DNA from: CAWIXB01 sp963839955
Lineage (GTDB): Bacteria; Actinomycetota; Actinomycetes; JACCUZ01
DNA: 64,000 nucleotides
Direction: 5' to 3'
NCBI GenBank assembly: GCA_963839955.1
Contig: CAWIXB010000001.1
Coordinates: 496,001-560,000, forward strand
The notes below the pieces were generated by a model. That model was not told where the DNA came from, made no database searches, and saw only the letters and a list, made by a program, of their open reading frames with translations. Position numbers and translations under genes: made by a program. Shown here piece after piece: positions 49,444 through 56,508 of the stretch (positions within the stretch are counted from its first letter, which is position 1; every line of letters starts with the position of its first letter).

Positions 49444-50585
49444 GCCGGGCACCCCGGGGGCGCTTCCCCGCGCCGCGCGCACAGCCGCTCGTCGGGCACC
49501 TCGGCCGGTTCGGGATCGACCCGCTCGCGCTGATTGAGGAGGGGGCCCGGCTGGGCAAGGTCTTCGAGCTGAGGTTGTGGCGGCGAGCGGTCGTGGGCTA
49601 CAGCCCCGCGTGGAACCGCCTGGTCCTCAAGGACCTCAAGACCTTCCGGAGCCGCGGCAGCCTGAGCCAGCGGACGCCGTACCTCGCCGGCGGTGCCGTG
49701 CTCAGTGACGCGCCGGAGCACCGTCCGCGACGCGCTGCGCTCAACCCGGCCTTTCACGCCCGCGCGCTCGACGGGCTTCGCGACGACTTGCGTGCGGTCG
49801 TCGCCGAGCGGGTGCCTACTGGCGACTTCGAGGCGTCCGCGTGGGCGTCGTCGACGGTTCAGGCGATGCTGCAGCGCGCGTTCTTCGGCGCCGGGCCGAA
49901 AGTCGACCCGTTGCTGCTGGCGCGCTTCGTGCACCCGCTCGACCGGCCGATGCCGGCGCCGCTGCTCCCGCGGCCGGTGCTCTTCCGCGGGATGACCGCC
50001 GCGGTGGCCCGGGCGACGGCGACGGCTCCCCAAGGCAGCCTCGCCGCGCACGTCCGCGACTCCGTCGACCGCGCGGTCGAGGAGGTACGGGTGTCCTTCG
50101 CCGCGGGCTACGACACGACGACGCACACGCTGGCGTGGGCGCTCTGGCACCTCGCGGACGACCCGGCGCTGGCCGACCCGGCGCTGCTGCCGGCGGTCCT
50201 CGACGAGTCACTACGCTGCTACCCGGTCGGCTGGCTCGGATCGCGCGAGACGTCTCAGGCGGTGACGTTCGGCGGGGTCGAGATCCCGGCCAAGACCCTC
50301 GTCTTCTACGCACCCTGGCTGACCCACCACGACCCTGACCTGTGGCCGGACCCGGACCGCTTCGACCCGCACCGCTTCGTCGGCGCGCCCCGGCCGGCCT
50401 GGGGCTACATCCCTTTCGCCGCCGGCGAGCGGACCTGCCTCGGCGCGCACCTCGCCCGGCTCATGCTGACGACGGCGCTGGAGCCGTTCTGCGACGGGCG
50501 GCTGCGGGTGGTCGGCGGCGAGCCGGAGGTCCGGACGGGCCTGACTCTGATCCCGCACGGCCCGATGTACCTGAGCCACTCCTGA
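49440..50585 (+). CDS. Cytochrome P450, probable carotenoid hydroxylase
   Basis: 381 residues from GTG 49440, GTGA overlap with the glycosyltransferase. I-helix SFAAGYDTTTHTLAWALW with the oxygen-activation Thr, ExxR in LDESLRCYP, PxxWxPxRFDP-like LWPDPDRFDPHRFVG, and the haem loop FAAGERTCLGAHLA with the axial Cys333. Shorter N-terminus than most P450s (~400) but all core elements are present. The operon with acyltransferase and glycosyltransferase suggests it hydroxylates a carotenoid end group to supply the glycosylation site; the assignment is by context. Confidence 0.88.
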   Translation: MSRAPRGRFPAPRAQPLVGHLGRFGIDPLALIEEGARLGKVFELRLWRRAVVGYSPAWNRLVLKDLKTFRSRGSLSQRTPYLAGGAVLSDAPEHRPRRAALNPAFHARALDGLRDDLRAVVAERVPTGDFEASAWASSTVQAMLQRAFFGAGPKVDPLLLARFVHPLDRPMPAPLLPRPVLFRGMTAAVARATATAPQGSLAAHVRDSVDRAVEEVRVSFAAGYDTTTHTLAWALWHLADDPALADPALLPAVLDESLRCYPVGWLGSRETSQAVTFGGVEIPAKTLVFYAPWLTHHDPDLWPDPDRFDPHRFVGAPRPAWGYIPFAAGERTCLGAHLARLMLTTALEPFCDGRLRVVGGEPEVRTGLTLIPHGPMYLSHS

Positions 50586-50586
50586 G

Positions 50587-51188
50587 TCAGACCCCGGCAG
50601 GCGATTCGCGCATGGAAGTGCGTAGCTGTGTCAATGGCGCGTCGCGACCTGGATGAGCCGACGGACCGGGCAGTCTAGGTCGAAGAAGATGACCAAGGTG
50701 AGGGTCCGAAGCGAGGGAATGTCTTCGATCCTGCGCCGCGAGAGCGCGCAAGACATGCGTCCCTTCAGACGGGCGATCGGTCCGCCCGTTCGGACGATCG
50801 CGAGCGGTCAACCGGGCCTGGCCGGCGGGTACCGAGGAGGTGTCGTTGGCGAAGAGCGACAACATCGGGTCTCCGTTGGCGTCCAGGTGTGCCACCACCG
50901 TGGCGTTGGCACCGGCCGGTACCTCCACGGCGTTCGCCTCGATCGCCGGGTCCCCACCCGGCCCCTCACCGGCCGGGAAGACGGTCAGGTCGTAGGTGCC
51001 GGCCGGCAGCTTCAGCGGGTCGGTCAGCGTGCCCGGCTCGAAGTCGGGGATGAGTTCCTCGCCGTTGGCGTAGACGTCGACCGTCAGGCCAGGCACGGCG
51101 TGCAGCACCGAAACGGTGGCTTCTCGGCGGACTGTGCAGGAGAGGCGGCCAGCGCCAGCGGCAGAAGGGCTGCAGCGGCACCGATCAT
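50587..51188 (-). pseudogene. Truncated and frameshifted DUF4397 secreted protein
   Basis: A signal-peptide start (ATG 51188, MIGAAAALLPLALAASPAQS) is in one frame; after about 51,125 the DUF4397 body continues in another (ATVSVLHAVPGLTVDVYANG, LTDPLKLPAGTYDLTVFPAG, NATVVAHLDANGDPMLSLFA). One missing base in GCCGAGAAGCC explains the switch. The second DUF4397 half is also missing: after VPAGQARL the reading continues with unrelated Arg-rich sequence to 50587. DUF4397 proteins are secreted beta-sandwich repeats of unknown role. It begins two bases after the MerR gene stop, so it was the second gene of that operon. Confidence 0.7.
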
Positions 51189-51190
51189 TG

Positions 51191-52114
51191 TCAGCCGGAA
51201 ACCTGGCCGCCCGGGGCACCGTCGGCGGCCGAGTCGAGGTAGGCAACGACCCGGTTGAGCAGCGAGGTCGCGTTCAGCAGCTCGACCGGCGGCGCGGGGG
51301 GGTTCTCGGCGAGCTCGTAGAGCACCGGTGCCGCTTCGGAGTGACCGAGCTGCAGTGCCACCAGCGCACAGGCCCGGGCAGCCACGCGTACGGCCGCCGG
51401 CTCGACCGTCCAGATCGCCTCGAACAGGCGCTTGCGATCTGGCACGGTGGACTGGCCGGGCAGCTCCCAGGCGGTCAGCATGGCGGGGTAGTCCGGCGCG
51501 TCACACACGACCACCCACTCCCGGCGCATCGGCGCGTCGTCTGGCAGGTGCACGAGGGAGGTCCCGGCCACCGGCACCGGCGATTCACCGAAGTCGGCGA
51601 ACGCCATCGTCGACCGAGCGATCCGAGCGAGCTCCGTCCAGCGCTCCTGGGCAGCGCGGAAGTACCGCTCCTCCTGAAAGCTGCCGAAGATCATCGGGCC
51701 CTCTGCCCGCGAGCAGCACTCGTCCTCGATCGCCCACGACAGAGCGATCAGGCTGGACTTCTTCAGCCGCTGAGGCTGCAAGGCGGGATACGTGCGGCGG
51801 ATCGCCGCGTACACGGACGGAGCGCCGGGCGGACTCTGGACACTGGCCTGGGCCAGGGCCACCTCAGCGATAGCAACCTCGAGACGTACGCCGGCCTCTC
51901 GTCGACGGATCACCTGCTTGACGAGGCCCACGTCACTTTCGGGATACCGCCGGTGACCGCTGTCCCGGCGCTGGGGTCGTGGGAACCCGTGCCGGGACTC
52001 CCACATCCTCAGGGTGGCGGGCAGCAGCCCGGTTCGTTCGGCGAGGTCACCGATCGTCAGGGTCCCCTGGGTGGTGGGAGAGGTGGGGCTCGGGGCTTGC
52101 GGTTTAGCGATCAC
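51191..52114 (-). CDS. MerR-family regulator with C-terminal DICT-type sensor domain
   Basis: 307 residues from GTG 52114. MerR winged helix: LTIGDLAERTGLLPATLRMWE then SRHGFPRPQRRDSGHRRY, with the arginine-rich wing. Beyond a coiled coil (residues ~70-110) lies a ~170-residue domain (LKKSSLIALSWAIEDECCS, FGSFQEERYFRAAQERW, TMAFADFGE, WVVVCDAPDYPAMLTAWEL) that I read as a DICT sensor, a domain proposed to be linked to light response. There is no B12-binding motif, so it is not LitR. The frame runs open upstream to 52300, through the divergent promoter, which contains an inverted repeat. It probably controls the divergent operon at 52,191. Confidence 0.78.
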   Translation of the reverse strand: MIAKPQAPSPTSPTTQGTLTIGDLAERTGLLPATLRMWESRHGFPRPQRRDSGHRRYPESDVGLVKQVIRRREAGVRLEVAIAEVALAQASVQSPPGAPSVYAAIRRTYPALQPQRLKKSSLIALSWAIEDECCSRAEGPMIFGSFQEERYFRAAQERWTELARIARSTMAFADFGESPVPVAGTSLVHLPDDAPMRREWVVVCDAPDYPAMLTAWELPGQSTVPDRKRLFEAIWTVEPAAVRVAARACALVALQLGHSEAAPVLYELAENPPAPPVELLNATSLLNRVVAYLDSAADGAPGGQVSG

Positions 52115-52127
52115 GATGTCATGGTAA

Positions 52128-52140
52128 ACCTTAACAAGGT
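52128..52140. promoter_or_regulatory. Inverted repeat in the MerR / FHA-operon divergent promoter
   Basis: ACCTT-AAC-AAGGT is a perfect 5-bp inverted repeat, 14 bases upstream of the MerR start and about 50 upstream of the divergent operon. It is followed by TTGAGAAAAGCGTTGAA, a pair of TTGA[GA] repeats 12 bases apart. MerR proteins bind such dyads in divergent promoters, so this is a candidate operator. Confidence 0.4.
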
Positions 52141-52190
52141 GTTGAGAAAAGCGTTGAACTCTAGACGCGCCAAGATCGAGGAGAACTGAC

Positions 52191-52451
52191 ATGACTGAGA
52201 GCACGACGTACCCCAGCGCCACCTCAGACGAGGTCGTCGACTGGACCGACATGGGCCGTGAGATGTGGTCGTTCCTCACCGGTCGGGAGGCAGCGATCAA
52301 CTACCGCTTCATCGACATGGCCGTCGAGGTCCCACGGGACACCGGTGCCGGAGCGCCTCGCGCGACCTGGAAGCTCAACGGCACGCTGCAGATCACCACG
52401 AGGGACAACGCGAGCTCGACCGAAAACGCCGTACGGCCCCATGCCCACTGA
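52191..52451 (+). CDS. Uncharacterised small protein, first gene of the FHA operon
   Basis: 86 residues from ATG 52191 with GAGGAG upstream. MTESTTYPSATSDEVVDWTD, MGREMWSFLTGREAAINYRF and TWKLNGTLQITTRDNAS are the readable parts; mixed alpha-beta, no membrane segment. I do not recognise the family. The next gene begins inside its last 11 bases in another frame; the resemblance of TWKLNGTLQITTRDN to the FHA protein's own N-terminal strands (TDLTVDADLQFSID) leaves open that the two were once one gene. Confidence 0.55.
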   Translation: MTESTTYPSATSDEVVDWTDMGREMWSFLTGREAAINYRFIDMAVEVPRDTGAGAPRATWKLNGTLQITTRDNASSTENAVRPHAH

Positions 52452-53322
52452 TCTGACGGTCGATGCCGACCTGCAGTTCTCGATCGACATCCCCGGTTCG
52501 GGCACCGTGACGGGGTCGCTGACCGGGTCGGGCAAGACGTTGGAACTACGGGTCAGCGACCCGTCCCTGTTCGCGGGGCGCGCTGACTCAGGCACCATCA
52601 GAGGACTGGCCCAGGCCCTGGCGGCCACGGGGTTGTCGGTCAGCGTGGTGTCGTCGTCAGGCCCACTGGTCACGTTGGGCGCGCCGCGTACGAACTGGCT
52701 GCAGCGACGGCTGACGGGCTCGCGGCACGTCCGCATCGAACGAGGGCGTGGGCTCTGGACCCTGGCCCGCGGCCGCACCCGGTCCCCTCGCGGCGGCGCT
52801 CTTCCGGCGACCGCTCTCGTTCCGCCGCCTACCCTGAGCCCGATCGCGCCCACCATGGGCGGGCGACCTCCCTTCCGGGTGACCACCACGCATGATCCAG
52901 ACCGGGGCGGGAATCCGCAACTCATCCTGCCGCTGGGCGCCCACCCAAGGGCGGGCGATCGCCTCACGGTGTTCCCGCTGCGCGACGACGTCACCACCAT
53001 CGGCTCAGGAGCCGACTGCGACATCCGGTTGGCTGGACTCGAGCCGTTGCACGCCGAGATCCGGCACGACGACCAGGACGAGTTCGTGCTTACCCGGATC
53101 GGCAGCACCGCAGAGACCCGTGTCCACGGCGCTGCGGTGCAGAGCGCCATCCTGCGAACGGGCTCGGGGATAGATCTCGGTGGGAGGCACCTGACGTTCT
53201 TCCGCGAGGAGTACGCCGACCACGGCCGCCCGTACGGTGGCCGGGTCGGTGGCGAGTTCGCCCTGCAACGAGCCCAGCCCAGCCGCGAATCTGTCCAGCG
53301 CAACGTCGAGGGACCCCGATGA
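52441..53322 (+). CDS. FHA-domain protein
   Basis: 293 residues from ATG 52441. The N-terminal ~90 residues are beta-rich (TVTGSLTGSGKTLELRVSDP), followed by a Pro/Arg-rich linker, then a C-terminal FHA domain (~185-285): VTTIGSGADCDIRLAGLEPL, HAEIRHDDQDEFVLTRIGS, with GS-xxxDC-xI-L and HAEI in place of the classic GR-xxxS-xxH. FHA domains bind phosphothreonine peptides, so a Ser/Thr kinase partner is expected elsewhere. The Arg of the pThr pocket (GR) is Ser here, which may alter affinity. ATGA overlap with the next gene. Confidence 0.8.
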   Translation: MPTDLTVDADLQFSIDIPGSGTVTGSLTGSGKTLELRVSDPSLFAGRADSGTIRGLAQALAATGLSVSVVSSSGPLVTLGAPRTNWLQRRLTGSRHVRIERGRGLWTLARGRTRSPRGGALPATALVPPPTLSPIAPTMGGRPPFRVTTTHDPDRGGNPQLILPLGAHPRAGDRLTVFPLRDDVTTIGSGADCDIRLAGLEPLHAEIRHDDQDEFVLTRIGSTAETRVHGAAVQSAILRTGSGIDLGGRHLTFFREEYADHGRPYGGRVGGEFALQRAQPSRESVQRNVEGPR

Positions 53323-54227
53323 CCCCGCGCGGACCTGTCCTGGTCGCCGGAGCATCCGGCTTCGTCGGACGCCGTCTCTGTCCGGCGCTGACGGCGGCCG
53401 GCCATCAGGTGCGGGCCATGACCCGGCATCCGGACAGCTACACCGGCGGCGGCGTCGCCGTGTACGGGGACGTGCACGAGGCCAGCACGCTCACCGGCGC
53501 CCTCGAGGGTTGTCGAGCGGCGTACTACCTGGTGCACTCGCTGGACTCCAAGGACTTCGAACGGCTGGACGCAGAGGCCGCCACCGCGTTCGGCAACGCC
53601 GCAGCCGAGACCGGCGTCGAGCAGATCATCTATCTCGGCGGGCTCGGCAGCGAGACCGACACCTTGTCCTCACACCTGCGCAGCCGACGCGAGGTCGAAG
53701 GCCTGCTCGGCAGCGGCGGAGTGCCGGTCACGGTGCTGAGAGCCGGCATCATCGTGGGCAGCGGCGGCATCTCGTGGGAGATGACCCGTCAGCTGGTCGA
53801 TCACCTTCCCGCGATGGTCACGCCGCGTTGGGTGCGCACCAAGACTCAGCCCATCGCCGTGGCGGACGTCGTCCGCTACCTGGTCGGGGTGCTGGACGAG
53901 CCTCGGTCGATAGGGCAGGTCTTCGAGATCGGCGGCCCGGACACGATGGAGTACGTCACGATGCTGCGCCGGGTGGCCGAGATCAAGAACCGACCGCTGG
54001 TCATCGTGCCGGTCCCGCTGCTCAGCCCCGGCCTGTCGTCACGCTGGCTCGCCCTGGTCACCGACGTCGACACCCAGACCGGGCGGTCCCTCGTCGACTC
54101 CATGGCCAACGAGGTCGTGGTCACCGACGACAGCATCCGCGCCATCGTCGACTTCGAGCCGATGACGTACGACGATGCCGTGCGCACCGCGCTGCGTGAG
54201 CACGAGCAGCAGAAGCAGACCGGATGA
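53319..54227 (+). CDS. NAD(P)-binding oxidoreductase, atypical SDR (NmrA/YtfG-like)
   Basis: 302 residues from ATG 53319. N-terminal Rossmann loop VLVAGASGFVGRRLCPALTA (GASGFVG), then YYLVHSLDSKDFERLD, GVEQIIYLGGLGSE, and VLRAGIIVGSGGISWEM. The Tyr-x3-Lys of classical SDRs is missing, as in atypical SDRs such as NmrA. These proteins bind NAD(P)H and act as redox sensors or reductases. The C-terminal part (FEIGGPDTMEYVTMLRRVAE) resembles the complex-I-associated/NDUFA9 group. ATGA overlap with both flanking genes. Confidence 0.82.
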   Translation: MTPRGPVLVAGASGFVGRRLCPALTAAGHQVRAMTRHPDSYTGGGVAVYGDVHEASTLTGALEGCRAAYYLVHSLDSKDFERLDAEAATAFGNAAAETGVEQIIYLGGLGSETDTLSSHLRSRREVEGLLGSGGVPVTVLRAGIIVGSGGISWEMTRQLVDHLPAMVTPRWVRTKTQPIAVADVVRYLVGVLDEPRSIGQVFEIGGPDTMEYVTMLRRVAEIKNRPLVIVPVPLLSPGLSSRWLALVTDVDTQTGRSLVDSMANEVVVTDDSIRAIVDFEPMTYDDAVRTALREHEQQKQTG

Positions 54228-55009
54228 CCCGGGCCGGCGCAACAACCGGGTGGTCGCGGGCGCGTGACCAGTTCACGTCTCGGCTGCCGATGTCGATCAG
54301 GCACATCGCGTCGGTCGTGCCGGTCGAGCCCGCCGCCGTCGTGCGTCGTCGGCGACGCGTCGTCGCTGGCGTCTCGCTGCTGGGCACCGGCCTGCTCGGC
54401 GTGTCCTTTGCGACTCAGCCCGACTCCAAGAAGTTTTACGGGTTCACCGCCGCAGTCGCCGCCACCTGGACACTGGGCGGCGTCCTGTCCGGGCCGCTGC
54501 ACCTGGGCTGGATCCAGAGCCGCGACCAGCGCCTCCGGCGGCCGATCATCACACCGGTCGCGACCGGAGTGGCAGCGTTCGGCTGCTTCTACGGATGTGC
54601 TCTCGTCGCGCGGCACATCCCCGTCCTCGACCGGGCCGTCGGAAACGTCCTGGTGTTCGCCGACGAGGGCCGCACCCCCCTGGTGGTGGCCACGACCTTG
54701 GCTAACGGGCTGGGTGAGGAGATCTTCTTCCGCGGTGCCCTCTATGCGACGTTGGGCGACGACCAGGCCGCCGCCGTCTCGACCGCCGTCTACACCCTGG
54801 TGACCGCAACGACCCGCAACCCCGCCCTGATGCTGGCGGCCGGGGCGATGGGCACGCTGTTCAGCCTGCAACGTCGTGCAACCGGAGGTCTACAGGCTCC
54901 GGTTCTGACGCACCTCACCTGGTCGACCCTGATGGTGTACTGCCTTCCGCCATTGTTCCGCCGCGCACACCGGCCACGCCCCGACCTCGTCTCCCCTGCC
55001 CACGGCTAG
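54224..55009 (+). CDS. CPBP-family intramembrane metalloprotease
   Basis: 261 residues. ATG 54224 overlaps the NmrA stop. About five to six TM helices; motif 1 ANGLGEEIFFRGALYATLG holds the EExxxR zinc/catalytic block. The later QAPVLTHLTWSTLMVYC gives the motif with a conserved His (HxxxS here, where Asn is common). CPBP proteases cleave membrane proteins, in some cases anti-sigma factors; the target is unknown. Last gene of the four-gene operon beginning at 52,191. Confidence 0.82.
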   Translation: MTRAGATTGWSRARDQFTSRLPMSIRHIASVVPVEPAAVVRRRRRVVAGVSLLGTGLLGVSFATQPDSKKFYGFTAAVAATWTLGGVLSGPLHLGWIQSRDQRLRRPIITPVATGVAAFGCFYGCALVARHIPVLDRAVGNVLVFADEGRTPLVVATTLANGLGEEIFFRGALYATLGDDQAAAVSTAVYTLVTATTRNPALMLAAGAMGTLFSLQRRATGGLQAPVLTHLTWSTLMVYCLPPLFRRAHRPRPDLVSPAHG

Positions 55010-55011
55010 GG

Positions 55012-55112
55012 GCCGCGGTGCTGGTCTTCGTCTGCGTCAAGATGCTGCTCCTCGACGTCCACAAGATCCCCATCACGCTGTCGCCAGCGTGATCGGCGCC
55101 GTCGTCGTCGGG
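55012..55112 (+). pseudogene. Fragment of TerC-family membrane protein
   Basis: AAVLVFVCVKMLLLDVHKIP followed by ITLS matches the TerC C-terminal helix (LVFVGVKMLL.D.Y.IP...SL). After one base shift SVIGAVVVG continues the same family. It has no start codon, no upstream TerC and a frameshift, so it is a leftover. It lies between the CPBP protease and heliorhodopsin genes. Confidence 0.6.
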
Positions 55113-55182
55113 TGTCATGGGGTCGCACGAGTGTGGCCGAACCCGGGAATTGCGGTCGGACAGTCGCCGGTAGGTTCGTGAG

Positions 55183-55986
55183 ATGACCGACATCGTGGAG
55201 GAGACCTCGGGACCGGCGCCGACCGACGTCGTACCAGAGGGGCGGTTTATCCGGCTGCGGCGCTACAACCTCGTGATGGGTGTCCTGCATGGCGTACAGG
55301 CGGTGGCCGTCGTCGCTCTCGCGACGTCGTTCGCCCTTCCGGTGACAGCCGCGTTCATGACCGGGCCGCCCGGCTCGAAGCCCGCCGCGCCCGCAGCGCT
55401 GTTCGACGTCAGCATCGCTTGGGGGTGCGCGCTGTTCCTGCTGCTCTCTGCGGCGGCGCACTTCATCATCGCCTCGCCACCAGTCTTCCCCTGGTATCGC
55501 GGCAATCTGCTCCTGAGCCGCAACTACGCGCGCTGGATCGAGTACTCACTGAGCTCCTCCGTCATGATCGTGCTCATCGCGCTGATCACCGGGATCAGCG
55601 ACATCGCCGCACTGGTGGCACTTTTCGGTGTCAACGTCTCGATGATCTTGTTCGGGCTGCTGCAGGAGAAGTACGAGGAGCCCGGCGGCGGTATGCTCCC
55701 GTTCTGGCTGGGGTGCATCGCCGGTGCGACGCCGTGGATCGCGATTGGCATCTACCTGGTGAGCCCGGGCAATGCAGCCAGCCCGCCCGGCTTCGTCTAT
55801 GGGATCTTCATCTCGCTGTTCGTCTGCTTCAACTGCTTCGCGGTCAACCAGTGGCTGCAGTACCGCCGGATCGGGAAGTGGAGGGACTACCTCCACGGCG
55901 AGTCGGTCTACATCACCCTGAGTCTCGTCGCCAAGTCCCTGCTCGCCTGGCAGGTGTTTGCCGGGACCCTCGCCCCGCCCAGCTGA
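55183..55986 (+). CDS. Heliorhodopsin
   Basis: 267 residues, seven TM helices. Diagnostic heliorhodopsin features: RRYNLVMGVLHGVQAVAVVA (TM1, His36), FLLLSAAAHFIIASPP (His93 region), the TM3 signature RWIEYSLSSSVMIVLIAL with putative counterion Glu120, FGVNVSMILFGLLQEKY, and TM7 LVAKSLLAWQVFAG with Lys251 as the predicted retinal Schiff base (SxxxKxxLxWxxF). The basic-looking N-terminus is inside, opposite to type-1 rhodopsins. Family members show long photocycles without ion pumping; signalling or enzyme-regulating roles have been proposed. ATG 55183; TAGGTT ends six bases upstream, so the transcript may be leaderless. No retinal-forming dioxygenase is in the window. Confidence 0.95.
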   Translation: MTDIVEETSGPAPTDVVPEGRFIRLRRYNLVMGVLHGVQAVAVVALATSFALPVTAAFMTGPPGSKPAAPAALFDVSIAWGCALFLLLSAAAHFIIASPPVFPWYRGNLLLSRNYARWIEYSLSSSVMIVLIALITGISDIAALVALFGVNVSMILFGLLQEKYEEPGGGMLPFWLGCIAGATPWIAIGIYLVSPGNAASPPGFVYGIFISLFVCFNCFAVNQWLQYRRIGKWRDYLHGESVYITLSLVAKSLLAWQVFAGTLAPPS

Positions 55987-56418
55987 CCTGGAGGCGGGCG
56001 CCCTGGCCCAGCGGTCGGCGAAGGCCGGACTGCTCACGGGTCCCCGGTCGGCCGCGTTCCGATCCGCCCGGATCGCCCGCCCTGGTGGCAGGTCGGTCCT
56101 GGCTCCGCCTGCCGTTATGGCGGGCGAACCGGCATTCCCGCTCACTGCCGCGGCTTATCTCTCACCGGCCGCCAGAGTGCTCCAGACTCCGGCGAGCGTG
56201 GGGCGAGCTGGGCATGCGGCATCTCGGTCGACGGGTCGCGCGTCTGTCCGTGGACGTCGAGGGACAGGCCCGTTGCCGACGCGGCTGGCTTCCGGGGCGC
56301 CTGCCCGGTCGGCTGCGAGGCATCGCACGTAGTCGGCTGCAGGCAGGGGGGCGATGCCCGCCGGGGGAGAAACGCGGAGCAGGCACGAAGTACCACAAAA
56401 CATAACGTTCCAGACCTC
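55987..56418. other. Non-coding interval between heliorhodopsin and GH43 genes
   Basis: About 430 bases with no gene supported by start, codon use or similarity. I see no tandem repeat; the last part is comparatively AT-rich (CACAAAACATAACG) and leads into the promoter of the GH43 gene. It may contain eroded remnants, but nothing is recognisable. Confidence 0.5.
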
Positions 56419-56447
56419 TTGACCGCGGCGGATGTGATCGTTAACAC
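56419..56447 (+). promoter_or_regulatory. Promoter with LacI-like operator in front of the GH43 pair
   Basis: TTGACC (56419-56424) serves as -35; 17 bases later TAACAC (56442-56447) is a weak -10. Overlapping it is GTGATCGTTAACAC (56434-56447), an imperfect dyad (GTGnT....AnCAC) of the kind bound by LacI-family sugar repressors. It lies 62 bases ahead of the GH43 start. No LacI gene is in the window. Confidence 0.4.
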
Positions 56448-56508
56448 TGGCGCCGCCAGCAGGTGTCCGCAGCCCGACACCGTGCCGACAGCGGATCAGG
56501 GAGGCGAG

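Noticed and set aside
51191..52114. LitR-type B12-dependent light regulator
   Set aside because: The C-terminal domain lacks the cobalamin-binding DxHxxG motif; the DICT reading fits better.
55183..55986. Type-1 (pump) rhodopsin
   Set aside because: The DTD/NDQ-type TM3 motif and proton-pump residues are absent; TM3 EYSLSSS and the TM7 KSLLAWQVF fit heliorhodopsin only.
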